A DNA stretch of 64,000 nt from Halioxenophilus sp033283405 (GCF_033283405.1 NZ_JAWMQR010000003.1:62001-126000), one strand, 5' to 3'; positions 53,994 to 63,744 are shown, counted from the first letter of the stretch. Program-made: numbers and translations. The notes: generated by a model not told the origin, from the letters alone.

Positions 53994-55658
53994 CTAGGTA
54001 TCCAACTTACTCATTTTATAGGCCACCTGCCTGCGACTTAGGCCTAGCAATCGGGCGGCTTCTGAAACATTACCGTTAGCACGCTTAAGGGCAATTTTTA
54101 ACAACTTGTCTTCATGCTGTTTTAAATTCAGCTGATCATCAGGTAGCTGATCGTAGCGAACCTCAACACTCTCAAAGTGATCTTCGCTAACGGCCCCATC
54201 CGTTTTAACATTAGCCAACATCTTCCGTGCGGACTGTATTTTTAACTGTTCAATACCAATCCACCCATTTTCCGGCAGCAGTAATATGGCCCGTTCAATT
54301 ACATTTTCCAGCTGACGAACATTACCTGGCCAATCGTACTGGGTTAGCTCCGCTATAGCTTCATCAGTCACACCGCAAACTTTTTTATCGTATACCGGCG
54401 CGTACTTTTCGATCATCGCTTTAATCAGCAGTTTGATATCCGATGCACGTTCTCTTAATGGTGGTATCTCCACAGGGTAGGCAGAGAGGCGATAGTAGAG
54501 GTCCGAACGAAACTTGCCCTCATCAATTAATTTGTTGAGATCAACATTGGTGGCCGCCACCAGGCGAACATTAACGGTACGGATTTTATTGTCGCCCAGC
54601 CGTTCAATTTCGCCGGTTTGCAACACTCTTAACAGCTTTACTTGAGCCGCCAGTGATAACTCACCTAACTCATCTAAAAAAAGTGTACCACCATCGGCCC
54701 GCTCAAACTTTCCGGGCCGTGATTCCTGGGCACCGGTAAAGGCACCACGGCTCACACCGAACAGCTCTGCCTCAATCAATTCACTGGGGATGGCACCACA
54801 GTTAATCGCAACAAACGGTTCATTGTTACGATCACTGTTATCGTGCAGCCAGCGCGCGAACACCTCTTTGCCAACACCCGTCTCACCTAAAATTAAAACG
54901 GAGATAGGCGCCTTGGCCGCCCGACTGAGAATATCAAAACACTGTTTAAAACCATGGGATTCACCCACCAGGTTGCCTTGTGTCGGCACCTCGGCGCGCT
55001 TGCCGCGCAGATGTTTTAGCTCATTTTCTAAATCGGCCAAGTCCCGGGTAACGCGCTCAGAGCGGAATAGATCAACGTAATTCTGATCATCCCAAGCTTC
55101 CGCGGGCCTGCCTTCTATGATGCAAACTTCATCGCCTTTACAGGCGCACTCAATCTCTTTAAAAACAATAAAGCGTTTAAAAAAACCGGTGGTATAACCA
55201 GAGGCATAACCCGCCATGGCCCAACAAGCCACCTCGTCACCAATACCATAATGACGAACATGCTGTTCGGCTTCGGCCGAATGTTGGCACTTGGCTCGAC
55301 CGTAGAAAATACCCTGCTCCCAGTCGATATCGGCCTCAGTCACTTCGGCTTTGGTCAATCCTTCAAAGGCGTGCAGTTCGGGCCCCAATTTAAATACGTC
55401 AAAATTGTCACCCTCTTCATACATCTTGTAGGCCAGAGCGGAATCTTGCTGTCCGGAGATAAAGCCCATACGCAGAAACAATGCCTTTGCAGACTCTATC
55501 CCAAAGTTATCGATTATTGAGCGCCTGAGCTCGCCGAATGCGGCGGTATGTAGGAGGAACATGCGATTCTGCCCCAGCCAAATGTGCCCTCTGTCTATGT
55601 CAAAGCGCAGGCTGGAGCGTAGATTGAAATGGTCGATGAGACGCATTTTAGTCAACAT
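53994..55658 (-). CDS. dmpR: DmpR/XylR-type sigma54-dependent phenol-sensing activator
   Basis: A 554-residue regulator. Residues 1-210 form the aromatic-sensing domain with the V4R part (CQHSAEAE, then CACKGDEVC near residue 171). The AAA+ domain has Walker A GETGVGKE at 258-265, the sigma54-contact loop RGAFTGAQ and Walker B GGTLFLDELGEL. The C-terminal Fis-type helix-turn-helix (NVSEAARLLGLSRRQVAYK) ends the protein. Family members bind phenols directly, which relieves repression of the ATPase. It lies upstream of dmpB in the same direction, with a 463-base gap holding the target promoter. Confidence 0.93.
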   Translation of the reverse strand: MLTKMRLIDHFNLRSSLRFDIDRGHIWLGQNRMFLLHTAAFGELRRSIIDNFGIESAKALFLRMGFISGQQDSALAYKMYEEGDNFDVFKLGPELHAFEGLTKAEVTEADIDWEQGIFYGRAKCQHSAEAEQHVRHYGIGDEVACWAMAGYASGYTTGFFKRFIVFKEIECACKGDEVCIIEGRPAEAWDDQNYVDLFRSERVTRDLADLENELKHLRGKRAEVPTQGNLVGESHGFKQCFDILSRAAKAPISVLILGETGVGKEVFARWLHDNSDRNNEPFVAINCGAIPSELIEAELFGVSRGAFTGAQESRPGKFERADGGTLFLDELGELSLAAQVKLLRVLQTGEIERLGDNKIRTVNVRLVAATNVDLNKLIDEGKFRSDLYYRLSAYPVEIPPLRERASDIKLLIKAMIEKYAPVYDKKVCGVTDEAIAELTQYDWPGNVRQLENVIERAILLLPENGWIGIEQLKIQSARKMLANVKTDGAVSEDHFESVEVRYDQLPDDQLNLKQHEDKLLKIALKRANGNVSEAARLLGLSRRQVAYKMSKLDT

Positions 55659-55811
55659 TTTTGTTATTCTGGCGACTTATCTAGCTAATAATGTCGTCTA
55701 ATCTATCGACTTCTACAAAATTGTCAAAGCCTTCTTAGCATCATTCAAATAAGGTATCGCAAAGTAACAAAAATGGTATCAACAGCGCTGTTGGCCAATA
55801 AACACTGCTGT

Positions 55812-57590
55812 TTATTTACAAATTTGTACACCGCTATTTTCCATACTGGAAAAATAGTCATCCCCCGCGCTAACACTGAACGCAAGAGCGTGAATTCGAC
55901 TGAGCAGGTGATGGCAGTAGAATCCCGCCAACTGAACCCGATCTTTTAAATCAGCGCGGGCATCATTACTGTTGTCAAGCATTGTCTGCGCCTTTAGCGC
56001 ACTGCGACAGAGTAGCCATCCGCCAATCAGGTAGCCCATTAACATTAAATAAGGCGTAGCAACGGCACCCAGTTTATGTAGATCACTCTGGGCAGCCACA
56101 ATTTGTTCAGTTGCCTCTCTTGCAACTGCAGTGGCATTGGCCAGTGCTCGCCCCATGGCCGCCAGCGCCGGATTGTTGGCTAGAGCCGCAGCACTCTGTT
56201 CGATATCCGTCAACAGTAGCAGAGCGGTTTCACCACCCTCCAGCGCGACTTTCCGGCCAATCAAATCCATCGCCTGTATGCCAGTGGTACCCTCGTAGAT
56301 AGTGAGAATACGGGCATCCCGATAATATTGGGCGACACCCGTCTCCTCAACAAACCCCATACCGCCGTGCACTTGAACAGCCAGGTAAGTGAGCTCCTGA
56401 GCCATCTCTGTAAGCCAACCTTTTGTAATCGGCGTAAGCAGCGCGAGGCGTTTGTGCAACAAAGGTTGCTCACTCTCCGACTCCGCCAAATCATCCTTGA
56501 GCGCGGCAACCCACAGCGACAGCGCACGCATGGCAGAGGTGGCCGATCGCATGATCAACAACATGCGCTGTACATCTGCGTGCTGATTGATTGCGATACT
56601 GTTACCCGCTTGATCGCTGCCCTGCTTACGCTCTTCGGCGTAACTCATGGCTGCTTGTAACGCTCGCTCCGAAATAGCGACACCCTGCGTGGCTACCTCT
56701 AAGCGAGCATGGTTCATCATGGTAAACATACAGGCCAAACCCTGGTGCTCCTCACCAATCAGGTAGCCCACAGCCCCCTCCTGTTCACCAAAATTCATGG
56801 TGCAGGTTGGCGAGCCATGAATGCCCATTTTATGTTCTATCGCTATACAGCTCAGGTCGTTCGCAATAGCGGGTTCGTTGTTGTCATTCGGCAACCACTT
56901 AGGCACTAAAAATAGCGAGAGGCCTTTAACCCCCGGTGGAGCATCACTTAAACGGGCTAACACCAGGTGGATGATATTACTGCTCATCGTATGGTCACCC
57001 CAGGTGATAAAAATCTTCTGGCCTTTAATTCGGTAGTGGTCACCATCGCGCTCGGCTCGGGTTTTGATTGCCGCCAGATCCGAACCCGCCTGGGGCTCGG
57101 TTAGATTCATCGTGCCACTCCACTCACCGCTAACCAATTTAGGCAGCCAGTATTGCTTGAGTTGTTCACTGCCGTGGTGACTAATTGCTGTGATAGCGCC
57201 TTGCGTCAACATTGGGCAGAGCGCCCAAGCCATGTTGGCACTGTGCCAAATTTCATTCACGGACGAAGCGATAAGCGCCGGCAACGCCTGGCCGCCAACG
57301 GCTTCCGGAAACGGCAAGCCCATCCAGCCCGCCTCAACGAACAGGCGATAAGCCTCGCTAAAGCCAGGCGCTACAACCACCTCTCCCCGCAACGAACAGC
57401 CCTGTTGATCACCAACACGATTAAGCTCGGCCAGCTCCTGTTCACCAAATCGTGCCGCCTCCTCCAAAACCAAACGGGCAGTATCAATATCAAATTCGCC
57501 TGCCTGAACGCCACTGTTTTCATTCCGGCTTTCTACAATTTCTTCCATTAAAAAAAGTACATCCTGCAGAGGATAGCGATAGCCTGACAT
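55812..57590 (-). CDS. Acyl-CoA dehydrogenase
   Basis: A 592-residue flavoenzyme, longer than the usual 380 residues, with extra N- and C-terminal domains as in the FadE5/DmdC-like group. It has the MNLTEPQAGSDL FAD-contact stretch near residue 162, KIFITWGDH, and IYEGTTGIQAMDLIGRKV near residue 440. It would introduce an alpha,beta double bond into an acyl-CoA, using ETF as acceptor. Its link to the phenol genes is not evident. A TTTACAAATTTGTA palindrome coincides with its stop codon region. An AraC regulator gene is divergent. Confidence 0.88.
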   Translation of the reverse strand: MSGYRYPLQDVLFLMEEIVESRNENSGVQAGEFDIDTARLVLEEAARFGEQELAELNRVGDQQGCSLRGEVVVAPGFSEAYRLFVEAGWMGLPFPEAVGGQALPALIASSVNEIWHSANMAWALCPMLTQGAITAISHHGSEQLKQYWLPKLVSGEWSGTMNLTEPQAGSDLAAIKTRAERDGDHYRIKGQKIFITWGDHTMSSNIIHLVLARLSDAPPGVKGLSLFLVPKWLPNDNNEPAIANDLSCIAIEHKMGIHGSPTCTMNFGEQEGAVGYLIGEEHQGLACMFTMMNHARLEVATQGVAISERALQAAMSYAEERKQGSDQAGNSIAINQHADVQRMLLIMRSATSAMRALSLWVAALKDDLAESESEQPLLHKRLALLTPITKGWLTEMAQELTYLAVQVHGGMGFVEETGVAQYYRDARILTIYEGTTGIQAMDLIGRKVALEGGETALLLLTDIEQSAAALANNPALAAMGRALANATAVAREATEQIVAAQSDLHKLGAVATPYLMLMGYLIGGWLLCRSALKAQTMLDNSNDARADLKDRVQLAGFYCHHLLSRIHALAFSVSAGDDYFSSMENSGVQICK

Positions 57591-57855
57591 TGATTATGCC
57601 TCTCGATTTTGCGTTTGATGGAAACAACAGACAGACTAAATATCGCCATCCGACCACTGTATGAGCAGAATGTATTTATGTCGTTGGTTGACGATTAATA
57701 GCTGCGAAACGGGTAATCTCTGTTGCGGATACAGGGGGCACAGTCTTCCAAATAGGCGGCGTTGATCCAATAGCCAAAGCTGACAATAGCTTGATATTAT
57801 CGGACACCAGCTTCAGCCATTTTTAGAGACGAACAACGGTAAACCACTACTAGCC

Positions 57856-58854
57856 ATGTCGTTTGAGGAACAGACCATCTCTATGCACTACGCGCGCGCA
57901 GTGATTCGCTCTGCGGCAAAAAATGGCTTAGATACTCAGCAATTAATGGCCTCGGCCAAGATACTCCCCAACAATATCGATTCCAAAACGATGCGCATCA
58001 CCGCCGCCCAACTGGATGTTCTGGTCCGGTGTTATTGGCAGATGGCCGACGATGAACTGCTGGGCATGGCGAGTGAGCCGTGTCGCTATGGAATTTTTGC
58101 GTTGATGGCGGAGCAGGCTGTTTTTCAGAAAACCCTGGGCGATGTTTACCGCTATATTTGCCGCTTCTACAACCTGGTTTGCCCAGGCTTTAGCCTAACC
58201 TTGGCAGAGCAGGAAGAGACCGCCAGTCTGTCGATGACACTAACGAGTCCTGCACAGGATGCAGACCACATGCTTACCGACCTCTACCTATTGATCTGGC
58301 ATCGCTTTCCCGCCTGGTTAATTGGTACCTGGGTACCGTTGATTTCCGTCAGTTTGGCTCACCCTGAACCCAGCCACGTTGAGGAGTACCGGTTACTCTT
58401 CCCCTGTCCAGCCGAATTCAAACAAAGCGTTAGTCGTATTATTTTTCCCGCCCGCTTATTGGCTAAACCCGTGGTACAAACGCCGGACTCTATTCAGCAA
58501 CACCTGGCCGAAACCCCGCTCAATTGGTTTCGCCGACAGAGCTATTGGCCGCGCTACTCGCGAATTGTTTTAGACCAACTGCAAACGCCTGAGCAGTTGC
58601 AAACCACACAAATTGAGCCGCTGGCCAAACAACTCAATATCACTTCGCGCACGCTGCGACGAAAACTGGCCGAAGAGCACACCACGTTTCAAGCCTTAAA
58701 ACAGTCGGCGCAACGCGATCTAGCCCTCCACCTACTGGCGAAAGGTGGCCTGACGCTCAACCAGGTGGCCGCCGCCGTTGGCTATTCCGACGCCGCTTCA
58801 TTTTCCCGTGCCTTTAAAAGTTGGACTGGCGTCAGCCCCAACCGCTTTAAATAG
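57856..58854 (+). CDS. AraC-family regulator with an AraC-type effector-binding N-terminal domain
   Basis: A 332-residue regulator. Residues 20-205 form the arabinose-binding-like domain seen in OruR/ArgR-type and lipid-responsive AraC proteins. Residues 235-330 carry two helix-turn-helix units (KQLNITSRTLRRKLAEE and LNQVAAAVGYSDAASFSRAFKSWTGVSPNRF). It is divergent from the acyl-CoA dehydrogenase gene and likely controls it; that is inference from position. A second in-frame ATG at 57883 has GAGGAA upstream and could be the real start. Confidence 0.88.
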   Translation: MSFEEQTISMHYARAVIRSAAKNGLDTQQLMASAKILPNNIDSKTMRITAAQLDVLVRCYWQMADDELLGMASEPCRYGIFALMAEQAVFQKTLGDVYRYICRFYNLVCPGFSLTLAEQEETASLSMTLTSPAQDADHMLTDLYLLIWHRFPAWLIGTWVPLISVSLAHPEPSHVEEYRLLFPCPAEFKQSVSRIIFPARLLAKPVVQTPDSIQQHLAETPLNWFRRQSYWPRYSRIVLDQLQTPEQLQTTQIEPLAKQLNITSRTLRRKLAEEHTTFQALKQSAQRDLALHLLAKGGLTLNQVAAAVGYSDAASFSRAFKSWTGVSPNRFK

Positions 58855-58896
58855 CTCGTCCCTTTTACCACCGCGCCATTTTTGTTAGCCATAAAA

Positions 58897-58925
58897 AAAC
58901 CGCACAGTTTTTAGCTGTGCGGTTT
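58897..58925. terminator. Bidirectional terminator between the AraC and LysE genes
   Basis: AAACCGCACAG and CTGTGCGGTTT form a perfect 11-bp stem with a 7-base loop, preceded by an A-run (a T-run on the minus strand) and followed by TTTGGTTTATT-like sequence. It lies between convergent genes. Confidence 0.88.
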
Positions 58926-58955
58926 GGTTTATTCGTCATTAACCGTGGTTGCGAG

Positions 58956-59588
58956 TTAATTCACAATCATCAATACCGACGAGGCGGTCACCAACCCTAA
59001 AGTGCGGTTGAACCAGACAATCTTATGAGGGCTCGCCAACCATGATCGAATCTTCGCGCCCATAATCGCCCAAGCCGAACAGCAGGGTAAGCAGAGCAGC
59101 GTCTGCACGCTAATAACCGTAATAATACTCGGCACCAGCAGCTCGCCATTTAAGCTAAACGCCGAAATTCCGGTAACGCCCATGGTCCAGGCTTTGGGGT
59201 TAACAAACTGAAACAGCACCGCCTGAGTAAAGCTCATCGGCCGCGTGCGCTCTTTACCTGCACCGGGCGCACTGGCGGTGAAGATTTTGTAGGCCAACCA
59301 CAATAGGTAGAGCGAGCCGATCACCTTCAACGCGGTGTGCACCACCGGAAAACGGACAAACAGACTACCCAAACCCAACGCGGTTAAGCTCATTAAAATC
59401 AGGCAACCGGCACAGATGCCTAAAATGTGTGGCAGTGTGCGCTGGTAGCCGAAATTCATACCCGAGGCGGTCACCATCAGGTTGTTTGGCCCCGGCGTAA
59501 TGCTCACCGAAAAAACAAATAACAGCAGTGATAAAAAATAACCCAGCGTCAAGCTGGTGTATTGTAACTCCAAACTGGTGTCTAACAT
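58956..59588 (-). CDS. LysE/RhtB family amino-acid exporter
   Basis: A 210-residue inner-membrane protein with about six hydrophobic segments. The hallmark SITPGPNNLMVTASGMNFGY near residue 29 and the FQFVNPKAWTM segment near residue 125 define the LysE/RhtB group, which exports amino acids or similar small molecules. It lies in the same direction as the PhzF gene, 139 bases downstream of it, so the two may be part of one unit under the MocR regulator. Confidence 0.9.
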   Translation of the reverse strand: MLDTSLELQYTSLTLGYFLSLLLFVFSVSITPGPNNLMVTASGMNFGYQRTLPHILGICAGCLILMSLTALGLGSLFVRFPVVHTALKVIGSLYLLWLAYKIFTASAPGAGKERTRPMSFTQAVLFQFVNPKAWTMGVTGISAFSLNGELLVPSIITVISVQTLLCLPCCSAWAIMGAKIRSWLASPHKIVWFNRTLGLVTASSVLMIVN

Positions 59589-59727
59589 GATTTACCTTTA
59601 CACAATTCCATAGGCCGGTGGCTGAAATTAATTAACACCACCGGCCTGTAATTAAATAGCGATTACCCAAGCGGCCATCGACTCTTGGGCCGCGCCCAGC
59701 TTTTGATTTTTGGGTTTGGCTTTTGCC

Positions 59728-60522
59728 TTACGCAAGATAGAGCGAGCCCTTCATATAGGTGACAGCGTCGCCGGCCATGGTTACCCGCGCGCCCTCCACG
59801 CAGCAGTGCAACACGCCACCGCGCTTGGAGGCCTGATAAGCCTTAAGGCTGTTTTTAGCCAGGCGTTTGGCCCAATAGGGAATCAACAGGCAGTGAGCCG
59901 AGCCAGTGACCGGGTCTTCCTCAATACCCAAACCGGCAAATCCAAAATAGCGGGAGACCACATCAAACTCGCCAGAGCCCTGAGCGGTGAGAATAATGCC
60001 ACCATCGCCGGGCTGGTCGCTGAAGTGGTGAGCAAAGCCACGCACATTGGCCTCACTGGTAACCACCAACCACTGGCGGCCGGTATTCAGGCACGCCTCC
60101 GGCTCAAAGCCCAGTCGCTCGGCCAGGGCTGCCGGCAATGTTGCCGGTTCGCCCAGCTTGGCGGGAAAGTCCAGGCAGTAGCCATCGCCTTCGCGGCTCA
60201 CCACCAGTGTGCCACTGGCGGTATAGAACTCCAGCCGGCTCGCCGAGCTGTAGCCCTCGGTAAACAGGATATGGGCACAGGCCAAGGTGGCGTGGCCACA
60301 GAGGTCGACCTCCACGCTTGGGGTAAACCAGCGCAGCTGCCATCCCGCCCCTTCCGGTACCAGGAAGGCGGTTTCCGAGAGGTTATTCTCGGCTGCTATC
60401 GCCTGCATCATGCTCACCTCCATCATGCCCAGCTGCGCCTCTTCCATAACCACCACGGCGGCAGGGTTGCCGGCAAAGCGCTGGTTGGTGAAAGCGTCTA
60501 CTTGGTAGATGGGGAAAGTCAT
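59728..60522 (-). CDS. PhzF family isomerase/epimerase-like protein
   Basis: A 264-residue protein with the double diaminopimelate-epimerase-like fold. The opening FPIYQVDAFTNQRFAGNPAAVV, the catalytic glutamate in NNLSETAFLVPEG, and the VDLCGHATLA and EDPVTGSAHC segments are all in place. Most non-phenazine PhzF proteins have no assigned substrate. The ATG at 60522 follows GAGGG; in-frame sequence to 60603 covers the promoter region. It is divergent from a MocR-type regulator with a 20-base palindrome between them. Confidence 0.9.
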   Translation of the reverse strand: MTFPIYQVDAFTNQRFAGNPAAVVVMEEAQLGMMEVSMMQAIAAENNLSETAFLVPEGAGWQLRWFTPSVEVDLCGHATLACAHILFTEGYSSASRLEFYTASGTLVVSREGDGYCLDFPAKLGEPATLPAALAERLGFEPEACLNTGRQWLVVTSEANVRGFAHHFSDQPGDGGIILTAQGSGEFDVVSRYFGFAGLGIEEDPVTGSAHCLLIPYWAKRLAKNSLKAYQASKRGGVLHCCVEGARVTMAGDAVTYMKGSLYLA

Positions 60523-60567
60523 GGTTTTTACCCTCGTAAAATAGCGATAGTTATCCAGTAAAACACC

Positions 60568-60587
60568 AAATTGTATGCATACAATTT
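60568..60587. promoter_or_regulatory. Perfect 20-bp palindrome in the PhzF/MocR divergent region
   Basis: AAATTGTATGCATACAATTT is perfectly self-complementary and lies 46 bases upstream of the PhzF start codon. A further AAATTGTA half-site occurs at 60642. The pattern fits an operator for a GntR-type helix-turn-helix, and the divergent MocR gene encodes one. Confidence 0.65.
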
Positions 60588-60757
60588 TAAGCAAAGCGTA
60601 CAAATCGAAGGCAAAAGCTAACCTACTGCGTTAGATCCGCTAAATTGTACTGAATTTGGTGAGATAGAGGCAGAACAGCGATAGTTTTGCTACCCAGGAA
60701 TGGGTACAATCGGAGTTTAGCGCTTATTAAACCAAGGTCAATTGAATTTTTGTCACC

Positions 60758-62146
60758 ATGACAATTTGGCATCCCCCCGAGTTAAACCCTGAACAGCCCA
60801 AGTACAAAGCACTGGCCGACGCCATGGCTACCGCCATCGCCGCCGGCGAGCTGCAACCCGGGCAGAAGCTTCCCACCCATCGCCACCTGGCCGACCGCCT
60901 GGGCGTCACGGTCGGCACCGTCACCCGCGCCTACGCCGAAGCGGAAAAGCGGCAGCTGATTGAGTCGCGGGTGGGCAGCGGCACCTATGTGCGCAGCTAC
61001 AACAGCACCGAGTTCGCCATTGGCGAACCACTGCCGGAAGAGATCGTCGACCTGAGCTACAGCATTGCCCTCAACGTCGACCAGGCCGGCCAGTTGGCCG
61101 AGGACCTGGCCAGCCTAAGTGGCAACCGGCCACTGCTAAAACAGCTGCTCAACTATCAAACCCCTGGCGGCCTGCTGCGCCACCGGGAGGCGGGCCTGCA
61201 GTGGTTGCAGATGACCGGTATCGACAGCGGTGATCTGGAACGGTTACTGATTACCAACGGCGGCCAGCACGGCTTTCACACCGCCACCGCCGCCCTCTGC
61301 CGAGCCGGCGATACGGTGCTCTCTGCCGGCCTCACCTACCCCGGCTTCTCGCTGGTGGCGCAACAGATGGGGCTGCGCCATATCGGTATCGAGTCCGACA
61401 GCGACGGCGTTATACCCGAGGCACTCAACACCGCCTGCCTGCGCTTTAAACCGAGGCTTATCTACCTCAATACCCGCGTCAACAATCCCAGCTGCGAACA
61501 GACCAGCGCCGAGCGCATCGACCAATTGGCCGAGATCCTCCAGCGGCATCAGGTGTGGGTAGTGGAAGACGATGTCCAAGGCTGCCTGCTGGATGCCAGC
61601 CAACCCAGCTTTGCCAACCGCCACCCGGAGATCACCCTGTTTGTCAGCGGCACCTCAAAAGCGCTCACCGGCGGCCTGCGGGTGGGTTACCTGCTGCCCC
61701 CCAAGCCCCTGCTGCGGGCGGCGGCCAGCGCCATTCGCTCCAGCTGCTGGATGACCGCGCCACTGATGGTGGAGATCGCCAGCCGCTGGATCACCAGTGG
61801 CGTCGCTAGCCGTTTTATCATTGAACAGCAGCGCCAACTCACCCAACGCCATGCCCTGGTGCGGCAGGTGTTAACGGGGCTGGACCTGCACTCGGTGGAC
61901 TACGGCCTGAATGTCTGGCTGCTGCTGCCAGAACCGCGCCGGGGTCAAGAGTTCTGCCAAAGTCTGGAGCGACAAAAGGTGATGGCCAAGCCCTCCGCCG
62001 CTTTTGCCGCCGGCCACTTTAACGCCCTCCAGGCGATCCGTTTTTGTGTCGGGGGCGACACCAGCCTGCCGGCGCTGGAGAAGGCGTTGCACATTATCCA
62101 GGGAGAGCTGCAGCAACCCGGCCCCGAGTTCGATATCGCCCACTAA
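60758..62146 (+). CDS. MocR-type regulator (GntR DNA-binding plus aminotransferase-like domain)
   Basis: A 462-residue protein. Residues 10-80 are a GntR winged helix (GQKLPTHRHLADRLGVTVGTVTRAYAEAE), and residues 110-455 form a fold type I aminotransferase-like domain. The PLP lysine is in SGTSKALTGGLRVGYL near residue 304, with VVEDDVQG upstream. MocR proteins use PLP or its adducts with amino acids as the effector. Its divergent PhzF and LysE-type neighbours suggest sensing and export or conversion of an amino compound. No strong ribosome-binding site is visible before the ATG. Confidence 0.9.
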   Translation: MTIWHPPELNPEQPKYKALADAMATAIAAGELQPGQKLPTHRHLADRLGVTVGTVTRAYAEAEKRQLIESRVGSGTYVRSYNSTEFAIGEPLPEEIVDLSYSIALNVDQAGQLAEDLASLSGNRPLLKQLLNYQTPGGLLRHREAGLQWLQMTGIDSGDLERLLITNGGQHGFHTATAALCRAGDTVLSAGLTYPGFSLVAQQMGLRHIGIESDSDGVIPEALNTACLRFKPRLIYLNTRVNNPSCEQTSAERIDQLAEILQRHQVWVVEDDVQGCLLDASQPSFANRHPEITLFVSGTSKALTGGLRVGYLLPPKPLLRAAASAIRSSCWMTAPLMVEIASRWITSGVASRFIIEQQRQLTQRHALVRQVLTGLDLHSVDYGLNVWLLLPEPRRGQEFCQSLERQKVMAKPSAAFAAGHFNALQAIRFCVGGDTSLPALEKALHIIQGELQQPGPEFDIAH

Positions 62147-62221
62147 CGCGTTAGCTCGGGGCCAGCGAATTGCGACCTGGCCTCCAACTCCACACCCCGC
62201 CACCGCTGGCCTCCGGCAGAC

Positions 62222-62262
62222 TTGATGAGTATCAACCTGGCCTCTGCCACCCCGCCTACAAT
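62222..62262 (+). promoter_or_regulatory. FNR/Anr-type box and -10 element upstream of hemN
   Basis: TTGAT-GAGT-ATCAA at 62222-62235 is a perfect match to the FNR/Anr consensus. TACAAT at 62257-62262 would place the start near 62270, so the box centre falls close to -41.5, the class II activator position. This predicts oxygen-limited induction of hemN. Confidence 0.82.
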
Positions 62263-62324
62263 GGCGCCCACCGAGGTAATCACCCTCGCACAAAACTATG
62301 GGCAACAAACAAAAGGTAGGCGGC

Positions 62325-63710
62325 ATGACATTTACCAAGGTGCACTGGAATCCGGAACTGATCAAACGCTACGATCTGGCCGGGCCACGCTATACCTCCT
62401 ACCCAACCGCGCCCCAATTCGTTGAGGGCTACCCGCAAAGTGAGGTCGATGCCGCCATCGGCCGCAGTAACCAATCGGGCCGGCCGCTGTCGCTCTACCT
62501 GCACATCCCTTTCTGCGACACCATCTGCTACTACTGCGGCTGCAACAAGGTGGTCACCGCCAACAAAAAGCGGGCCCGCCCCTACCTCGATGCCCTGAAA
62601 TTGGAGATCGAACTGCGCGCCAGCCAGCTGGATCACTCCCGCCCGGTGCACCAGCTGCACTGGGGCGGTGGCACCCCCACCTACATCAGCGACGAAGAAA
62701 AGCGCGAGTTGATGGCGCACACCCGTAACCACTTTCAACTGTTGGATGACGACAGTGGCGAGTACTCCATTGAAATTCACCCAGGCGGTTTAACACCAGA
62801 GACGCTGGGTGTACTGCGCGAGATCGGTTTTAACCGTCTCTCCATGGGCGTACAGGATTTCAACCCGGCCGTGCAGCAGGCGGTGAACCGTTTTAATTCG
62901 GTGGAAGAGGTGCGCGCCCTCTCTGAGCGGGCCAAGGCCGAGGGTTTTCACTCCCTGAGCATGGATCTGATCTACGGTCTGCCCTTGCAGACCCGCGCCA
63001 GCGTCAACGCCACCCTGGCGCAGGTGATTGAGCTCAGCCCCGAGCGGCTGTCGCTGTTTAACTACGCTCACCTGCCCCACCTGTTTAAAAGCCAAAAACA
63101 GATGGACGCCAGCCAACTGCCCGAGCCCCAGGAAAAACTGCAGATGCTGGCCGACGCTATCGAAACACTGCAAAACGCCGGTTACGTTTATATCGGTATG
63201 GATCACTTTGCCAAACCAGACGACCCCCTGGCCATCGCCCAGGAGCAGGGCCTGCTGCAGCGGAATTTCCAGGGCTACGCCACCCATGGCAACTGCGACC
63301 TGATCGCCATGGGCGTCTCCGCCATCAGCGCCATCGACAATATTTTTGTGCAGAACTACAAGGATATCGCCAGCTACCAGGAGGCCTTCAGCAACCAACA
63401 ACCGGCCAGCTTTAAGGGGCTCACCCTCACCTGGGACGATCAACTGCGGCAGGCGGTAATCAGCCAGCTGATCTGCCATTTTCAGCTCGACTTCGCCGTC
63501 TTTGAACACGCCTGGAATATCGACTTCCAAAGCTACTTCGCCGATGCCCTGGCGGAGCTGGAGCCGATGATTGGCGATGGTTTGATTACTCGAACTGAGC
63601 AGGGGTTGCAGGTCTCCAGCGATGGGCGGCTGTTGATTCGCCGCATCTGCATGGCCTTCGATGCCTATCTGAAAGTACCGCAGGCGGTTAAATATTCCCG
63701 CATTTTGTAG
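62325..63710 (+). CDS. hemN: Oxygen-independent coproporphyrinogen III dehydrogenase
   Basis: A 461-residue radical SAM enzyme of haem synthesis, working when oxygen is scarce. The cluster motif is CDTICYYCGCNK near residue 61 (CxxxCxxC followed by the extra Cys typical of HemN). GPRYTSYPTAPQF near residue 18, HWGGGTPTY and IGMDHFAKPDDPL are further conserved parts. I start at the ATG at 62325 because AGGTAGG precedes it; the upstream ATG at 62298 would add 9 residues. It follows a promoter with an FNR-type box. Confidence 0.95.
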   Translation: MTFTKVHWNPELIKRYDLAGPRYTSYPTAPQFVEGYPQSEVDAAIGRSNQSGRPLSLYLHIPFCDTICYYCGCNKVVTANKKRARPYLDALKLEIELRASQLDHSRPVHQLHWGGGTPTYISDEEKRELMAHTRNHFQLLDDDSGEYSIEIHPGGLTPETLGVLREIGFNRLSMGVQDFNPAVQQAVNRFNSVEEVRALSERAKAEGFHSLSMDLIYGLPLQTRASVNATLAQVIELSPERLSLFNYAHLPHLFKSQKQMDASQLPEPQEKLQMLADAIETLQNAGYVYIGMDHFAKPDDPLAIAQEQGLLQRNFQGYATHGNCDLIAMGVSAISAIDNIFVQNYKDIASYQEAFSNQQPASFKGLTLTWDDQLRQAVISQLICHFQLDFAVFEHAWNIDFQSYFADALAELEPMIGDGLITRTEQGLQVSSDGRLLIRRICMAFDAYLKVPQAVKYSRIL

Positions 63711-63716
63711 GTGGCT

Positions 63717-63734
63717 GGCCGGAGCAATCCGGCC
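63717..63734. terminator. Hairpin between hemN and the GMC oxidoreductase gene
   Basis: GGCCGGA and TCCGGCC pair across a GCAA loop just past the hemN stop. No U-tract follows on either side, so it may be a weak or processing hairpin. Confidence 0.5.
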
Positions 63735-63744
63735 GGTCGAATCA

